Positions 17,301-26,631 of a stretch of DNA of 64,000 bases are shown in pieces. Positions within the stretch are counted from its first letter, which is position 1. Every line of letters starts with the position of its first letter. Position numbers and translations under genes: made by a program. This stretch comes from Eubacterium sp. AF22-9 (GTDB taxonomy: Bacteria; Bacillota; Clostridia; Lachnospirales; Lachnospiraceae). Below the pieces are notes generated by a model that saw only the letters and a list, made by a program, of their open reading frames with translations, had not been told where the DNA came from and made no database searches. Where the stretch lies: positions 1-64,000 of the forward strand of contig QRVH01000009.1 of assembly GCA_003458705.1 (NCBI GenBank). Direction: 5' to 3'.

Positions 17301-17681
17301 CTATAACGAAAAGCTGTCTGGCAGAATTTCACTCATTGTATAAATCTTAAGCCCGCTGCCTTCTTCAATAATAATTCTTGTATCAGGATTGAAAAATTCA
17401 GACATCACCTGTCTGCATATTCCACACGGATAGGCAGGCTGGTCTCCTGAACATACAATAGCAATCGCCTTAAAATCCTTTACACCCTCACTAACCGCCT
17501 TAAATATTGCGGTTCTTTCTGCACAGTTAGTAGCCCCGAAAGAAGAATTCTCAATATTACAGCCTGTAAATACCTGTCCATCAGTACTTAAAAGTGCCGC
17601 ACCAACTGCAAAATGCGAATACGGTGAATATGAGTACTCAAGTGCCTCTTTAGCTTTAGCAACAAGTTCATTATCTGTCAT
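17301..17681 (-). CDS. cdd: Cytidine deaminase
   Basis: Deaminates cytidine and deoxycytidine to uridine and deoxyuridine in pyrimidine salvage. The 126 residues show YSPYSHFAVGAAL, the catalytic CNIENSSFGATNCAERTA (Cys and catalytic Glu) and PCGICRQVMSEF (two zinc cysteines). I start at the ATG at 17681, preceded by AGAGGTG; an upstream GTG overlaps the ribosome site. It follows ybeY by 12 bases. Confidence 0.95.
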   Translation of the reverse strand: MTDNELVAKAKEALEYSYSPYSHFAVGAALLSTDGQVFTGCNIENSSFGATNCAERTAIFKAVSEGVKDFKAIAIVCSGDQPAYPCGICRQVMSEFFNPDTRIIIEEGSGLKIYTMSEILPDSFSL

Positions 17682-17693
17682 ATATGTCACCTC

Positions 17694-18203
17694 TTAACGG
17701 GTAATTCCAAGTCTATCAAGCACTTCATTCTGCTTTGCTTCCATAACTGCACTTTCTTCTGGTGTCATGTGGTCATAACCAAAAAGGTGCATCATACTGT
17801 GTGCTGTAAGAAATGCCAACTCCCTTTTTTCAGAATGACCATACTTGTCCGCCTGTTCCTTAATCTTCTGAACGCACAGAACAATATCTCCAAGAAGAAG
17901 CTCTCCTGTATCAGGATTGAAATAATCCTCAGCATTGTTTTCTAACTCGTCCTCAATTGCATCAAAATCCGAAGGTGTAACATAATTAACTCCCGGAAAT
18001 GAAAGTACATCTGTCGGAGAATCAATATTTCTGTATTCCTTATTAATCTCGTGGATAGATTCACTGTCAACAATTGTTACATTAACCTCTGCTTCATAAG
18101 GACATTTTTCATAATCAACCGCCTCATTGACAACATCAGTAATTATCTTCTCATAATCTAAGTCAAGCTTTTCCTCGGCTTCGTACTCTATATTAATAGT
18201 CAT
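17694..18203 (-). CDS. ybeY: Endoribonuclease YbeY
   Basis: A metal-dependent RNase for 16S rRNA 3' maturation and ribosome quality control. The 169 residues include NKEYRNIDSPTDVLSFP and the zinc-histidine motif HSMMHLFGYDHM (about 136-147). The start at 18203 follows GAAGGAG and comes 1 base after the phoH stop, so translation is coupled. The ybeY-phoH pairing is widely conserved. Confidence 0.95.
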   Translation of the reverse strand: MTINIEYEAEEKLDLDYEKIITDVVNEAVDYEKCPYEAEVNVTIVDSESIHEINKEYRNIDSPTDVLSFPGVNYVTPSDFDAIEDELENNAEDYFNPDTGELLLGDIVLCVQKIKEQADKYGHSEKRELAFLTAHSMMHLFGYDHMTPEESAVMEAKQNEVLDRLGITR

Positions 18204-18204
18204 A

Positions 18205-19224
18205 TCAAACTTTTCTCCTTCCTGTCTGGCTTCCCTTTCTTGCTTCTCTTCTCTTGGCAGCCTTAGCCTGATTCTCCTCGTAATCCTCATATGCCTTGAC
18301 AATCTTCTGTACAAGAGGATGCCTTACAACATCTTTATTGGTAAGCTTTATAAATGCTATCTCTTCAACCTTGGATAAAACCTTAGTTGCAACCTCAAGA
18401 CCTGACACGGTATCCCTTGGCAGATCCTTCTGTGTCATATCACCTGTAACAACAACCTTTGAGCCGAATCCAATTCGTGTAAGAAACATCTTCATCTGTG
18501 CAGGTGTTGTATTTTGTGCCTCATCAAGAATAATAAATGCATTGTCAAGTGTACGACCTCTCATATATGCAAGCGGTGCAACCTCGATAAGACCTTTTTC
18601 CATATTGGCATTAAAGCTCTCTGCACCCATAATCTGGAAAAGTGCATCATACAGAGGTCTGAGATACGGATCAACCTTGCTCTGCAAATCTCCCGGCAGG
18701 AATCCAAGCTTTTCACCTGCCTCAATCGCCGGTCTTGTAAGAATAATCTTGTTGACCTCATTATTCTTAAATGCATTAATAGCCATCGCCATTGCAAGAT
18801 ATGTCTTACCTGTTCCCGCAGGTCCTACACCAAACACAATCATCTTATCCCTAATGGCATCAACATACTCCTTCTGTCCGAATGTCTTAGGTTTGATAGG
18901 CCTTCCTGCAATCGTCCTGCACACTGTATCAGAATCAATCTCAATCAGCGAATCAGCCTTTTCTTCAAATGACTGTGCAATGGAATAATCAACATTCTGT
19001 CTTGTAATCTGGTTGCCTCTCTTAGACAGCTCATACAGATAATTAAGTACTCCTGATGCTCTCTGCACTGCTGCCTCTGCACCTATAACCTTCACAGAGC
19101 TGTCTCTTACAATAATCGTAACCTTAAGTGTTTTCTCTATAACCTTCGCATATTCATCAAACTGTCCAAATATATTGGAGCAGTGTTCTACCGGTATATT
19201 AATAAGACTCTCTACCTCACTCAT
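18205..19224 (-). CDS. phoH: PhoH-like ATPase
   Basis: A 339-residue cytosolic ATPase with an N-terminal KH-like region (about 35-80), Walker A GPAGTGKT (about 130-137) and Walker B LDEAQNTTPAQMKMFLTR. The C-terminus is lysine/arginine rich. PhoH proteins are linked to RNA metabolism together with YbeY. I start at the ATG at 19224, which overlaps the yqfD stop by 8 bases; the longer frame adds hydrophobic residues with no ribosome site. Confidence 0.92.
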   Translation of the reverse strand: MSEVESLINIPVEHCSNIFGQFDEYAKVIEKTLKVTIIVRDSSVKVIGAEAAVQRASGVLNYLYELSKRGNQITRQNVDYSIAQSFEEKADSLIEIDSDTVCRTIAGRPIKPKTFGQKEYVDAIRDKMIVFGVGPAGTGKTYLAMAMAINAFKNNEVNKIILTRPAIEAGEKLGFLPGDLQSKVDPYLRPLYDALFQIMGAESFNANMEKGLIEVAPLAYMRGRTLDNAFIILDEAQNTTPAQMKMFLTRIGFGSKVVVTGDMTQKDLPRDTVSGLEVATKVLSKVEEIAFIKLTNKDVVRHPLVQKIVKAYEDYEENQAKAAKRREARKGSQTGRRKV

Positions 19225-20401
19225 CAGATGTCTCCACCTTTCTAACATCAAAATCCGCAGGAACAGTTGCATCAATATCAGCATGTGCAATATACTTATC
19301 CCCACTTCTTTCTATATTAACATGATAATCATTTATTTGCACTTCATTTTCTTTCAAATGTTTTATAAATCTCTCAGCTTTTTCATTAAGAATAGCCGCT
19401 GCTTCCTCCTCACTATACTCAGTCTCATTTTCCTTATACTCATTAAGAGTAATCTTCTGTACACATACAGGAAGTGCAATAAGATTAGCAATCTTTATAT
19501 TCCTATCATTAACAACCTTATCATGCTCTTTTAAATGTCGTGGAAAGCCGAGAGAAATCTCATATTTATCTATGCTTATGGCATATGTCGTCATCTTTCG
19601 TCCAGTATATATTTTATCGGCATATACCGCATTTATCTCCTTATCCCATGATAACTGCGTTCTTATCAGAATATCCGCCTGAGCCTGCGTCTGGAATTGC
19701 TGTATATTCTCCTCGTAATCATCAGGAACATACAATGTATTCTCAACAAGTATATCGCCTTCTGATACCTCGTCACCAACAGTGACCTTCGGTGTTCCGC
19801 TTCTTGTTATAATGTATTCAATAACACCGGAATATCCTGATATTATATTGCCATCATTAGTGGTGCTGTGTAGCTCATCAGCTTTAGATTCATCAATGCT
19901 GACTTTCAGAATATTTCCCTCAATCCGTACATTAACCCATGTAACCTGCGACAGTTCATTTTTAATTGCCTTCTCAATATTTTCTGTATCTATATTCTTA
20001 ACTTTATCACCTGTGCTGATGCCATGCTCTTTAAGAAACCTGCGCATTGAATCATCTGTATATATGTAATTTCCATCAAATTCAATACTCCACACGAATC
20101 TGCTGGCAATGAACATCAATACAAATGCAGTGGCAAAGCCAGCAATTATCGAATAATTTCTTCTGTATCTTGCAAAAAGAAACTCTATATCATGTTTCTT
20201 TAAAACTTTAATATGAACATGACATTTTCTTCGCAATTCCTTAGTCTTGAAATAATCCTGTCTTGTTATTCTCGCTCTTATTGTCTCTTTCACACACTGG
20301 CAGTTATATAATGTAATCCCGCGCCTGCAGCACAGATTAACGAACCTTTCCCGCTCCCATCCGGATATTTCAATAACAATATAATTATGTATCCTTTTCA
20401 T
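19217..20401 (-). CDS. yqfD: Sporulation protein YqfD
   Basis: A 394-residue protein with a short N-terminal domain, one membrane helix at about 90-110 (GFATAFVLMFIASRFVW), and a large extracytoplasmic domain containing two regions that recall POTRA-like folds. In Bacillus the mother-cell gene yqfD is needed for efficient sporulation. It overlaps yqfC upstream and phoH downstream, so it is translationally coupled to both. Confidence 0.88.
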   Translation of the reverse strand: MKRIHNYIVIEISGWERERFVNLCCRRGITLYNCQCVKETIRARITRQDYFKTKELRRKCHVHIKVLKKHDIEFLFARYRRNYSIIAGFATAFVLMFIASRFVWSIEFDGNYIYTDDSMRRFLKEHGISTGDKVKNIDTENIEKAIKNELSQVTWVNVRIEGNILKVSIDESKADELHSTTNDGNIISGYSGVIEYIITRSGTPKVTVGDEVSEGDILVENTLYVPDDYEENIQQFQTQAQADILIRTQLSWDKEINAVYADKIYTGRKMTTYAISIDKYEISLGFPRHLKEHDKVVNDRNIKIANLIALPVCVQKITLNEYKENETEYSEEEAAAILNEKAERFIKHLKENEVQINDYHVNIERSGDKYIAHADIDATVPADFDVRKVETSDE

Positions 20402-20681
20402 CAGCCTCTCCTTTTAGAGAAACTTTGCCAATGCGTCCCCTAAGAAGGATTTCGTCCTGATTCATATGGTATATCACAAGATTGCTCCCGCTTACCCTTA
20501 TATTGCCTATCTTCGTAGAAACCTTAAGATATTCGCTTGAATACTCAAGTATACCTCTGTAATTCTCTATAAAAACCTCGCAGTCACCCAGCATTGATAT
20601 AACAGGAAGTCCTGCAACAACATCTCTGCTAAGATCACACATCTGTCCGAGCCTTATACCGCTGCTGATAAAATCGACCAT
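20385..20681 (-). CDS. yqfC: Sporulation protein YqfC
   Basis: A 98-residue protein matching YqfC: LPVISMLGDCEVFIENYRGILEY (given here to position 48) is the family core, followed by a beta-rich region. It overlaps yqfD by 17 bases. A candidate sigma-E promoter sits about 50 bases upstream. It is the first gene of the run yqfC-yqfD-phoH-ybeY-cdd-bofC-like-degV-tetR. Confidence 0.85.
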   Translation of the reverse strand: MVDFISSGIRLGQMCDLSRDVVAGLPVISMLGDCEVFIENYRGILEYSSEYLKVSTKIGNIRVSGSNLVIYHMNQDEILLRGRIGKVSLKGEADEKDT

Positions 20682-20728
20682 ATAAGCAGACTTCCAAAAT
20701 CTTTTTATATTCTATGCTGTTATCCTTT

Positions 20729-20759
20729 AAAGTATGATTTTAGTCTGTCATTATATTTC
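20729..20759 (-). promoter_or_regulatory. Candidate sigma-E (mother-cell) promoter of yqfC
   Basis: Minus-strand GAAATATAA (20759-20751) and CATACTTT (20736-20729). This fits ATA, 17 bases, CATAnnnT, as known for Bacillus sigma-E sites. yqfCD is sigma-E dependent in Bacillus. Confidence 0.45.
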
Positions 20760-20908
20760 CTATTTCTAATTCTTTAATAAAACTCTCTTTAATATCCGTT
20801 ATATGTTGTCTGAAATAGTTGTGATTTGTTGCTTCAAAATTAAGTATCCTGTTAAGTTTATAATTGAGGCTTTCCTGTAAAACCGGATTTTTTATTATAA
20901 ATCCAAAA

Positions 20909-20931
20909 AGAGCGATGCCTAGCATCGCTCT
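20909..20931 (-). terminator. Terminator of rpsU
   Basis: A 10-bp stem AGAGCGATGC/GCATCGCTCT with a 3-base loop, followed by a T run on the minus strand, 23 bases after the rpsU stop. Confidence 0.9.
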
Positions 20932-20953
20932 CTCATGTCAAAAATATTAATTA

Positions 20954-21130
20954 TTAGTTGAACTTACGTTTTCTAGCTGCTTCTGACTTCTTCTTACGTC
21001 TTACGCTTGGCTTCTCGTAATGTTCTCTCTTACGAATTTCCTGCTGAATGCCTGCCTTAGCACAGTTTCTCTTGAATCTGCGTAATGCGCTATCTAAAGA
21101 CTCGTTTTCTTTAACGATGACATTTGACAT
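20954..21130 (-). CDS. rpsU: 30S ribosomal protein S21
   Basis: A 58-residue basic protein reading [20 protein letters not shown] and ending [15 protein letters not shown], the S21 pattern. AGGAAG precedes the ATG. It is a single-gene unit with its own promoter (21210-21237), a leader hairpin and a terminator. Confidence 0.95.
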   Translation of the reverse strand: MSNVIVKENESLDSALRRFKRNCAKAGIQQEIRKREHYEKPSVRRKKKSEAARKRKFN

Positions 21131-21160
21131 ACTACTTCCTGACCACCCTTCTGTTGCAAA

Positions 21161-21204
21161 TTGTGCGCCAAACTACATAAATAGGGTATTTACTAATCGC
21201 ACAA
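21161..21204 (-). other. Leader hairpin of rpsU
   Basis: TTGTGCG (21161-21167) pairs with CGCACAA (21198-21204), and inside it AAATA (21179-21183) pairs with TATTT (21187-21191). It lies between promoter and start of rpsU; a regulatory role is only a possibility. Confidence 0.4.
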
Positions 21205-21209
21205 AAAAC

Positions 21210-21237
21210 ATTATATCACATTTTTGCAAATCGTCAA
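21210..21237 (-). promoter_or_regulatory. Sigma-A promoter of rpsU
   Basis: Minus-strand TTGACG (21237-21232), a 16-base spacer and TATAAT (21215-21210) with an extended TG, directly after the alaS stop. Confidence 0.75.
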
Positions 21238-21244
21238 GCCCCAA

Positions 21245-23887
21245 TTATCCAATCTGTGCAAGAATTGTATCAGGCACTTTAGCAATAAGCTCATCAATAC
21301 CGGCAGGGTTCTTACCACCAGCCTGAGCCATATTAGGACGGCCGCCACCGCCACCGCCAACAATAGGAGCAAGAGCCTTGATAAGGTTACCAGCATGAGC
21401 ACCCTTGGCAATAACATCATCTGTCGCCATTGCAATAACGCTTACCTTATCAGCACCCTGTGCGCTGACGATAACAACAACTCCTGAACCAATCTCACCC
21501 TTTAACTTATCGCCAAGGTTTCTTAATTCATTCATATCAACGCCGTCAACCTTAGTTGCGATATACTTAACGCCGTTAACTTCCTTGATATCTCCTGCTG
21601 TATCTCCAAGTGCATTATTAGCAAGCTCGGCCTTAAGCTTCTCATTCTCGCTCATAAGGGACTTAATCTCATCATTCATAGCTGCAATCTTCTTAACAAG
21701 CTGTACGGGCTCTGCCTTGGCTGCCTTAGCTGCCTCTTCAATAGTCTTCTCAAGTTCAGCGTAGTACTTCATAACACCCTTATCTGTAAGAGCCTCAATT
21801 CTTCTTACACCTGCAGCAACACCTGCCTCAGATACAATCTTGAAAAGTCTGATATTAGCTGTATTAGCAACATGAGTACCACCACAGAATTCCTTAGAGA
21901 AGTCTCCCATAGCAACTACTCTTACCTTCTCGCCGTACTTCTCACCAAAAAGTGCCATAGCTCCTGTCTTCTTAGCTTCCTCAATTGTCATTACATCAGT
22001 AACAACAGGAATAGCCTCTGCAATCTTTTCATTAACAATATCTTCAACCTTAGCAATCTCTTCCTTAGTCATGCTCTGGAAATGTGTAAAGTCAAATCTT
22101 AATCTGTCAGGATCAACGTATGAACCCTTCTGCTCAACATGATCACCAAGAACAGTTCTTAAAGCCTTCTGAAGAAGGTGTGTTGCACTGTGGTTCTTGC
22201 ATGTATCTGCTCTGTAAGCAGGGGAAACTTCCATTGTTGCAGTATCTCCAACCTTCATCATGCCCTTAGTCATAGTTCCGACATGACCAATCTTGCCACC
22301 CTTTAACTTGATAGTAGTCTCAACAGCGAATTCTCCTTCAGATGTCTTAATAACACCCTTATCGCCTTCCTGACCACCCATAGTAGCATAGAATACAGTC
22401 TCATCTACAATAACAGTTCCCTTATCACCTTCAGATAAAGCGTCAACAACTTCTTCCTCTGTTGTAAGAACTGTAATCTCAGATTCATTAGTAAGCTTGT
22501 CATATCCGACAAATGTGCTTGTTATAGCAGGGTCAATCTCATCATATACAGTTGCATCAGCACCCATATAGTTAGTTACCTTACGGGCATTTCTTGCCTT
22601 AACTCTCTGCTCTTCCATAGCTGCATTAAATCCAGCTTCATCAATTGTAATATTCTTCTCTTCAAGGATTTCCTTAGTAAGATCAATAGGGAATCCGTAA
22701 GTATCATAGAGCTTAAATGCGTCTGCTCCTGATAATACATTTTCACTCTTAGAAGCAAGTTCAGCTTCCATATCATTAAGGATGCTTAATCCCTGGTCGA
22801 TAGTCTTATTAAACTTATCTTCTTCTTCAGAGATAACCTTAGTAATAAATGTTCTCTTTTCCTCTAATTCAGGATAACCGTCCTTAGAGCCTTCAATTAC
22901 AGTTTCACAAAGCTTAGATAAGAACTTTCCTTCAATACCTAGAAGTCTTCCATGTCTTGCAGCTCTTCTTAAAAGTCTTCTTAAGACATATCCTCTTCCT
23001 TCGTTAGATGGCATAATTCCATCACTTACCATAAATGTTACTGAACGGATATGGTCTGTGATAACACGGATAGACACATCCTGCTTCTCATCTTCCTTAT
23101 ACTTAACTCCAGCCATCTCACAAACCTTGTTGCGAAGTGCCTGTAATGTATCAACATCAAATATAGAATCAACATCCTGAACAACAACTGCAAGTCTTTC
23201 AAGTCCCATACCTGTATCAATGTTCTTCTGGATAAGGTCTGTGTAATTGCCATGTCCGTCATTGTTAAACTGAGAGAATACATTGTTCCATACTTCCATA
23301 TATCTGTCACAGTCACATCCTACTGTACAGCCTGGCTTACCACAGCCATATTTCTCACCACGGTCATAATATATCTCAGAACATGGACCGCAAGGACCAG
23401 CGCCATGCTCCCAGAAGTTATCTTCCTTACCAAATCTGAATATTCTTTCAGGTGCAATACCGATTTCCTTATTCCATATATTAAATGCTTCATCATCATC
23501 CTGATATATAGAAGGGTATAATCTGTCTGGATCAAGTCCTACAGTCTCTGTTAAGAACTCCCATGACCAGTGAATAGCTTCGTCCTTAAAATAATCACCA
23601 AATGAGAAGTTGCCAAGCATCTCGAAGAATGTACCATGTCTTGCTGTCTTACCTACATTCTCTATATCGCCTGTTCTTATACACTTCTGACAAGTTGTAA
23701 CTCTTCTTCTTGGTGGAATCTCCTGTCCTGTAAAGTATGGCTTAAGCGGAGCCATACCTGAATTAATGATAAGCAGACTGTTATCATTATGTGGTACTAA
23801 AGAAAAGCTCTTCATCTTCAAATGTCCCTTGCTCTCAAAGAAATCAAGGTATAATCTTCTTAATTCATTCACACCTCTGTACTGCAC
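21245..23887 (-). CDS. alaS: Alanine--tRNA ligase
   Basis: Charges tRNA-Ala and edits mischarged Ser/Gly. The 880-residue length is normal. The class II catalytic core starts with LRRLYLDFFESKGH (about 6-19) and has VPHNDNSLLIINSGM and GNFSFGDYFK. The editing domain has the zinc motif HSATHLLQKAL and CGGTHV; the C-terminal coiled coil and DHH-like tail end at GGGGGGRPNMAQAGG. I chose the GTG at 23887 because AGGAGG lies 8 bases upstream; the longer frame would overlap the small upstream gene. There is no T-box leader. Confidence 0.97.
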   Translation of the reverse strand: MQYRGVNELRRLYLDFFESKGHLKMKSFSLVPHNDNSLLIINSGMAPLKPYFTGQEIPPRRRVTTCQKCIRTGDIENVGKTARHGTFFEMLGNFSFGDYFKDEAIHWSWEFLTETVGLDPDRLYPSIYQDDDEAFNIWNKEIGIAPERIFRFGKEDNFWEHGAGPCGPCSEIYYDRGEKYGCGKPGCTVGCDCDRYMEVWNNVFSQFNNDGHGNYTDLIQKNIDTGMGLERLAVVVQDVDSIFDVDTLQALRNKVCEMAGVKYKEDEKQDVSIRVITDHIRSVTFMVSDGIMPSNEGRGYVLRRLLRRAARHGRLLGIEGKFLSKLCETVIEGSKDGYPELEEKRTFITKVISEEEDKFNKTIDQGLSILNDMEAELASKSENVLSGADAFKLYDTYGFPIDLTKEILEEKNITIDEAGFNAAMEEQRVKARNARKVTNYMGADATVYDEIDPAITSTFVGYDKLTNESEITVLTTEEEVVDALSEGDKGTVIVDETVFYATMGGQEGDKGVIKTSEGEFAVETTIKLKGGKIGHVGTMTKGMMKVGDTATMEVSPAYRADTCKNHSATHLLQKALRTVLGDHVEQKGSYVDPDRLRFDFTHFQSMTKEEIAKVEDIVNEKIAEAIPVVTDVMTIEEAKKTGAMALFGEKYGEKVRVVAMGDFSKEFCGGTHVANTANIRLFKIVSEAGVAAGVRRIEALTDKGVMKYYAELEKTIEEAAKAAKAEPVQLVKKIAAMNDEIKSLMSENEKLKAELANNALGDTAGDIKEVNGVKYIATKVDGVDMNELRNLGDKLKGEIGSGVVVIVSAQGADKVSVIAMATDDVIAKGAHAGNLIKALAPIVGGGGGGRPNMAQAGGKNPAGIDELIAKVPDTILAQIG

Positions 23888-23903
23888 TTTAACTTCCTCC
23901 TGA

Positions 23904-24086
23904 TTATTCAGTAATCTCTTTCTCTTTATTCTCCGATGCAGCCATCTTAGCTGCCTTCTTGGCATCTGCTGCCTTTCGGAGCTTACCACCTACGAATACT
24001 GCAAGTACCAGTAACGCAAGCATTATAACAAATCTTACCGCTTCGTAAGCTATCTCACCTACGAGTACACCGACTAACCCAACCAT
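23904..24086 (-). CDS. Small single-pass membrane protein upstream of alaS
   Basis: A 60-residue protein with one membrane helix (about 15-34, ending LLVLAVFVGGKL) and a basic, then charged, C-terminal tail. The start follows GGAGGTAATAAT, and the alaS ribosome site begins right after its stop, so the two are co-translated. A good promoter precedes it. The family is not recognised. Confidence 0.65.
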   Translation of the reverse strand: MVGLVGVLVGEIAYEAVRFVIMLALLVLAVFVGGKLRKAADAKKAAKMAASENKEKEITE

Positions 24087-24130
24087 ATTATTACCTCCAC
24101 GAATTATAATAAAAGCCTTCGCAATAACTT

Positions 24131-24159
24131 ATAATATCACAAGAAACAACATTTATCAA
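24131..24159 (-). promoter_or_regulatory. Sigma-A promoter of the small gene-alaS operon
   Basis: Minus-strand TTGATA (24159-24154), a 17-base spacer and TATTAT (24136-24131). The -35 overlaps the stop codon of the upstream MutS-like gene. Confidence 0.7.
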
Positions 24160-25838
24160 GATTTCCAGTTTCCATCTGTCAGGAAATGCATTGCACGCTG
24201 TTCTGCTCCCTTAATTATATTCTTATCATACCCTATAACATTAAGAAGCTTAATCGCATTTCTTGTTGTTGCAGGTCCGGCATACAGCTTATAATCAAAC
24301 TTAACCTCATCCTCAGTAACTTCCTCCTGAAAATGATAGTTGCTGTAACAGTCCTTAAGTATTGTTGTAAGCTCAATATCATGTGTTGCTGCAAAGCACA
24401 ACGCCCTGCCTGTATTAAGATTCTTTAATATCTCTGATGATGCTGCAATTCTCTCAACAGTGTTAGTTCCACGAAGTACCTCATCAATAAAGCATAGAAC
24501 CGTTCTGCCTTTTTTACCAACTGCATCAAGAATTCTCTTTAATGACTTAATCTCAACAATATAGTAACTGTCCGAATTAGCAAGGTCATCCCTTAATGCC
24601 ATTGAAGAATATATCCTATATACCGGAGCAATGTATTCTTTGGAAAGACTTGTTCCTATAGTCTGTGCCAGAATACTGTTGATTGCTATTGTCTTTAAAA
24701 ATGTTGATTTACCTGACGCATTAGAGCCTGTAAGAAGAACATTTCCTTTAGTTGTTATTGAATTACACACAGGATTATCTATAAGCGGATGATACACTTC
24801 TTTCACACTAAGTTTATTAGTATTTTCCACAAATTCAGGCTTACAGTAAAATGGCAGGCTTTCCCTGAATGATGCAACAGCAATTGATGTCTCTATGAAT
24901 CCAAGTGTATCTACAAGGTTATATGCATCCTCACTTTTGGCAGTTATAAGCTTTGTCATCTTATTAAACTTCACAATATCCATGTGCGTTATCATTCTTA
25001 GATAATCAAGTACAACCTCTCCGATTGAACCATCAACATTGCCTGACTCAATCATCCATGAGCCTTTTGTTACTTTAGAAAAGCTCTTTAATATCTCTTT
25101 AAGCCTGTTACACTCTGGTTCAAGAAAACTTATATTGCTTTCACATATATCTTCAGATGCCGATGCCATTTTCACAATAACATTAATGCATTTGAAATAA
25201 TTCTCAATCTTAGCCTTATACTTGTAATAAGTAATTATTGAAAATGCTACCGATGCAATTATAAGCCATATACCAAGTACAGGAGTCACAAAAACAGTTA
25301 CAAGTATTGAAGCAATAAGAAATACCCACGCAAGATAATGCACAATATTACTTCCCTGCTCTATATCCATTATATAACCGATATAATCTGTAACTGCAAT
25401 CTTACGGCTTTTTCCCATATTCATAAATATCTTCTGAATTGTGATTCTTTCTTTTTCATTAGCCGTAAATTCATCTGCAAGCCTGTCCAGTTCGTGAAGC
25501 TTTTCTGCATCTGCAACCGGTTCTCTTAACATCTTATATAGATATTCCTGTCCAACAGATGAATTAGTATTATTAATACATTTAAATACTTCATCCATGC
25601 CAAGATCATTCCATGTTATATCATCAATCATAGATTCACTCGGATTACCTTTGGCATAATGTGATATATATTCAAAATTCTCATCTGTTCCCTTGTATAC
25701 AGCACGTTTGCCCCACGCTTTCTTTATGGCATTCTCCGCTGCCTTCTTCCGCTTAATACTGCTGCTTACACATACATACACGCCGATTGCAACAGCCAGC
25801 AGTACAAAAACTATAATCTCTAAATCTGTATCTGTCAT
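24156..25838 (-). CDS. Membrane-associated MutS-family ATPase
   Basis: A 560-residue protein. It starts with a membrane helix (about 7-25), then a cytosolic segment, then two adjacent hydrophobic helices (about 165-205), then a helical lever region. The C-terminal ATPase has Walker [15 protein letters not shown] (about 370-383), a [17 protein letters not shown] region and Walker [16 protein letters not shown], ending with FAATHDIEL. It lacks the mismatch-recognition domains, so it is not MutS itself; related proteins are uncharacterised. It overlaps the deoD stop by 4 bases (ATGA). Confidence 0.82.
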   Translation of the reverse strand: MTDTDLEIIVFVLLAVAIGVYVCVSSSIKRKKAAENAIKKAWGKRAVYKGTDENFEYISHYAKGNPSESMIDDITWNDLGMDEVFKCINNTNSSVGQEYLYKMLREPVADAEKLHELDRLADEFTANEKERITIQKIFMNMGKSRKIAVTDYIGYIMDIEQGSNIVHYLAWVFLIASILVTVFVTPVLGIWLIIASVAFSIITYYKYKAKIENYFKCINVIVKMASASEDICESNISFLEPECNRLKEILKSFSKVTKGSWMIESGNVDGSIGEVVLDYLRMITHMDIVKFNKMTKLITAKSEDAYNLVDTLGFIETSIAVASFRESLPFYCKPEFVENTNKLSVKEVYHPLIDNPVCNSITTKGNVLLTGSNASGKSTFLKTIAINSILAQTIGTSLSKEYIAPVYRIYSSMALRDDLANSDSYYIVEIKSLKRILDAVGKKGRTVLCFIDEVLRGTNTVERIAASSEILKNLNTGRALCFAATHDIELTTILKDCYSNYHFQEEVTEDEVKFDYKLYAGPATTRNAIKLLNVIGYDKNIIKGAEQRAMHFLTDGNWKS

Positions 25839-26571
25839 AAATCCTCCATCTGCCTGTTATTCTGCAATCTGACTGCAGTTTCAAGAGCTGTCTCCATCAT
25901 TTTAGTAAATCCTGTCTGTCTCTCCTGTGCTGACAGCTTCTCACCCCTGTAGAGATGGTCACTTATTGTAAGAATAGTAAGTGCATGTTTTCTGCATCTG
26001 GCAGCAGTCATATACAACGCTGCTGACTCCATATCAACTGCAAGCACACCCATCTTCTTCCATCTGTCATTAACTGTTGTATCATCATTATAAAACACAT
26101 CTGATGCCAGTACATTGCCAACTTTAACCGAAAAATGTTTTTCTTCTGCAACATCATATGCAGTCTTTAAGAGCGTAAAATCAGCTATCGGCGCATATAT
26201 GCCCGGAAGATTGTACTGTGCCGCAAAGTTAGAATCAGTACATGAGCCCATTCCAAGTACAATATCCATAAGATTAAGGTCATCATCAAATGCTCCCGCT
26301 GAACCAATCCTTATAATATTATCCACATCATATACATTATATAATTCATATGAATATATTCCCATTGAGGCATTCCCATACCACTTCCCATAACAGATAC
26401 CCTGCATCCGTTATAAATTCCTGTGAATCCTGACATATTGCGGACCGTATTAAAGCAGCTTACATCTGTAAGATAATTATCTGCTATATACTTTGCCCTT
26501 AAAGGATCTCCCGGCATAAGAACTGTCTTTGCTATATCTCCTGTCTGTGCTTCATTATGTGGTGTCCCCAT
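25835..26571 (-). pseudogene. deoD: Purine-nucleoside phosphorylase DeoD, frameshifted
   Basis: Phosphorolyses purine nucleosides in salvage, next to apt. The N-terminal frame (26571 down to about 26370) has ETG-type start [20 protein letters not shown] and [10 protein letters not shown]. The C-terminal frame has [20 protein letters not shown] and [10 protein letters not shown]. One base is missing near 26368 (GAGG where GAAGG is expected): restoring it reads [20 protein letters not shown] across the junction. The remainder is intact, so a sequencing error is likely. Confidence 0.88.
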
Positions 26572-26599
26572 ATCTGCCTCCTGTCATCAATCTTAAAAA

Positions 26600-26624
26600 G
26601 GCTGCTTTATATAATAAAGCAGCC
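26600..26624 (-). terminator. Terminator after apt
   Basis: An 11-bp stem GGCTGCTTTAT/ATAAAGCAGCC with a 3-base loop and five T after it on the minus strand, just downstream of the apt stop. Confidence 0.9.
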
Positions 26625-26631
26625 CGAATAA

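Noticed and set aside
18296..18988. A 230-codon plus-strand frame opposite phoH
   Set aside because: It is the antisense shadow of a clear phoH gene, with no ribosome site and no recognisable domains.
20740..20925. A 61-codon minus-strand frame between rpsU and yqfC
   Set aside because: It starts inside the rpsU terminator hairpin, has no ribosome site, and its 3' end coincides with a sigma-E-like promoter.
23888..23989. Longer N-terminus for alaS
   Set aside because: The extension overlaps the small upstream gene in another frame and lacks homology; the GTG at 23887 has an AGGAGG site.
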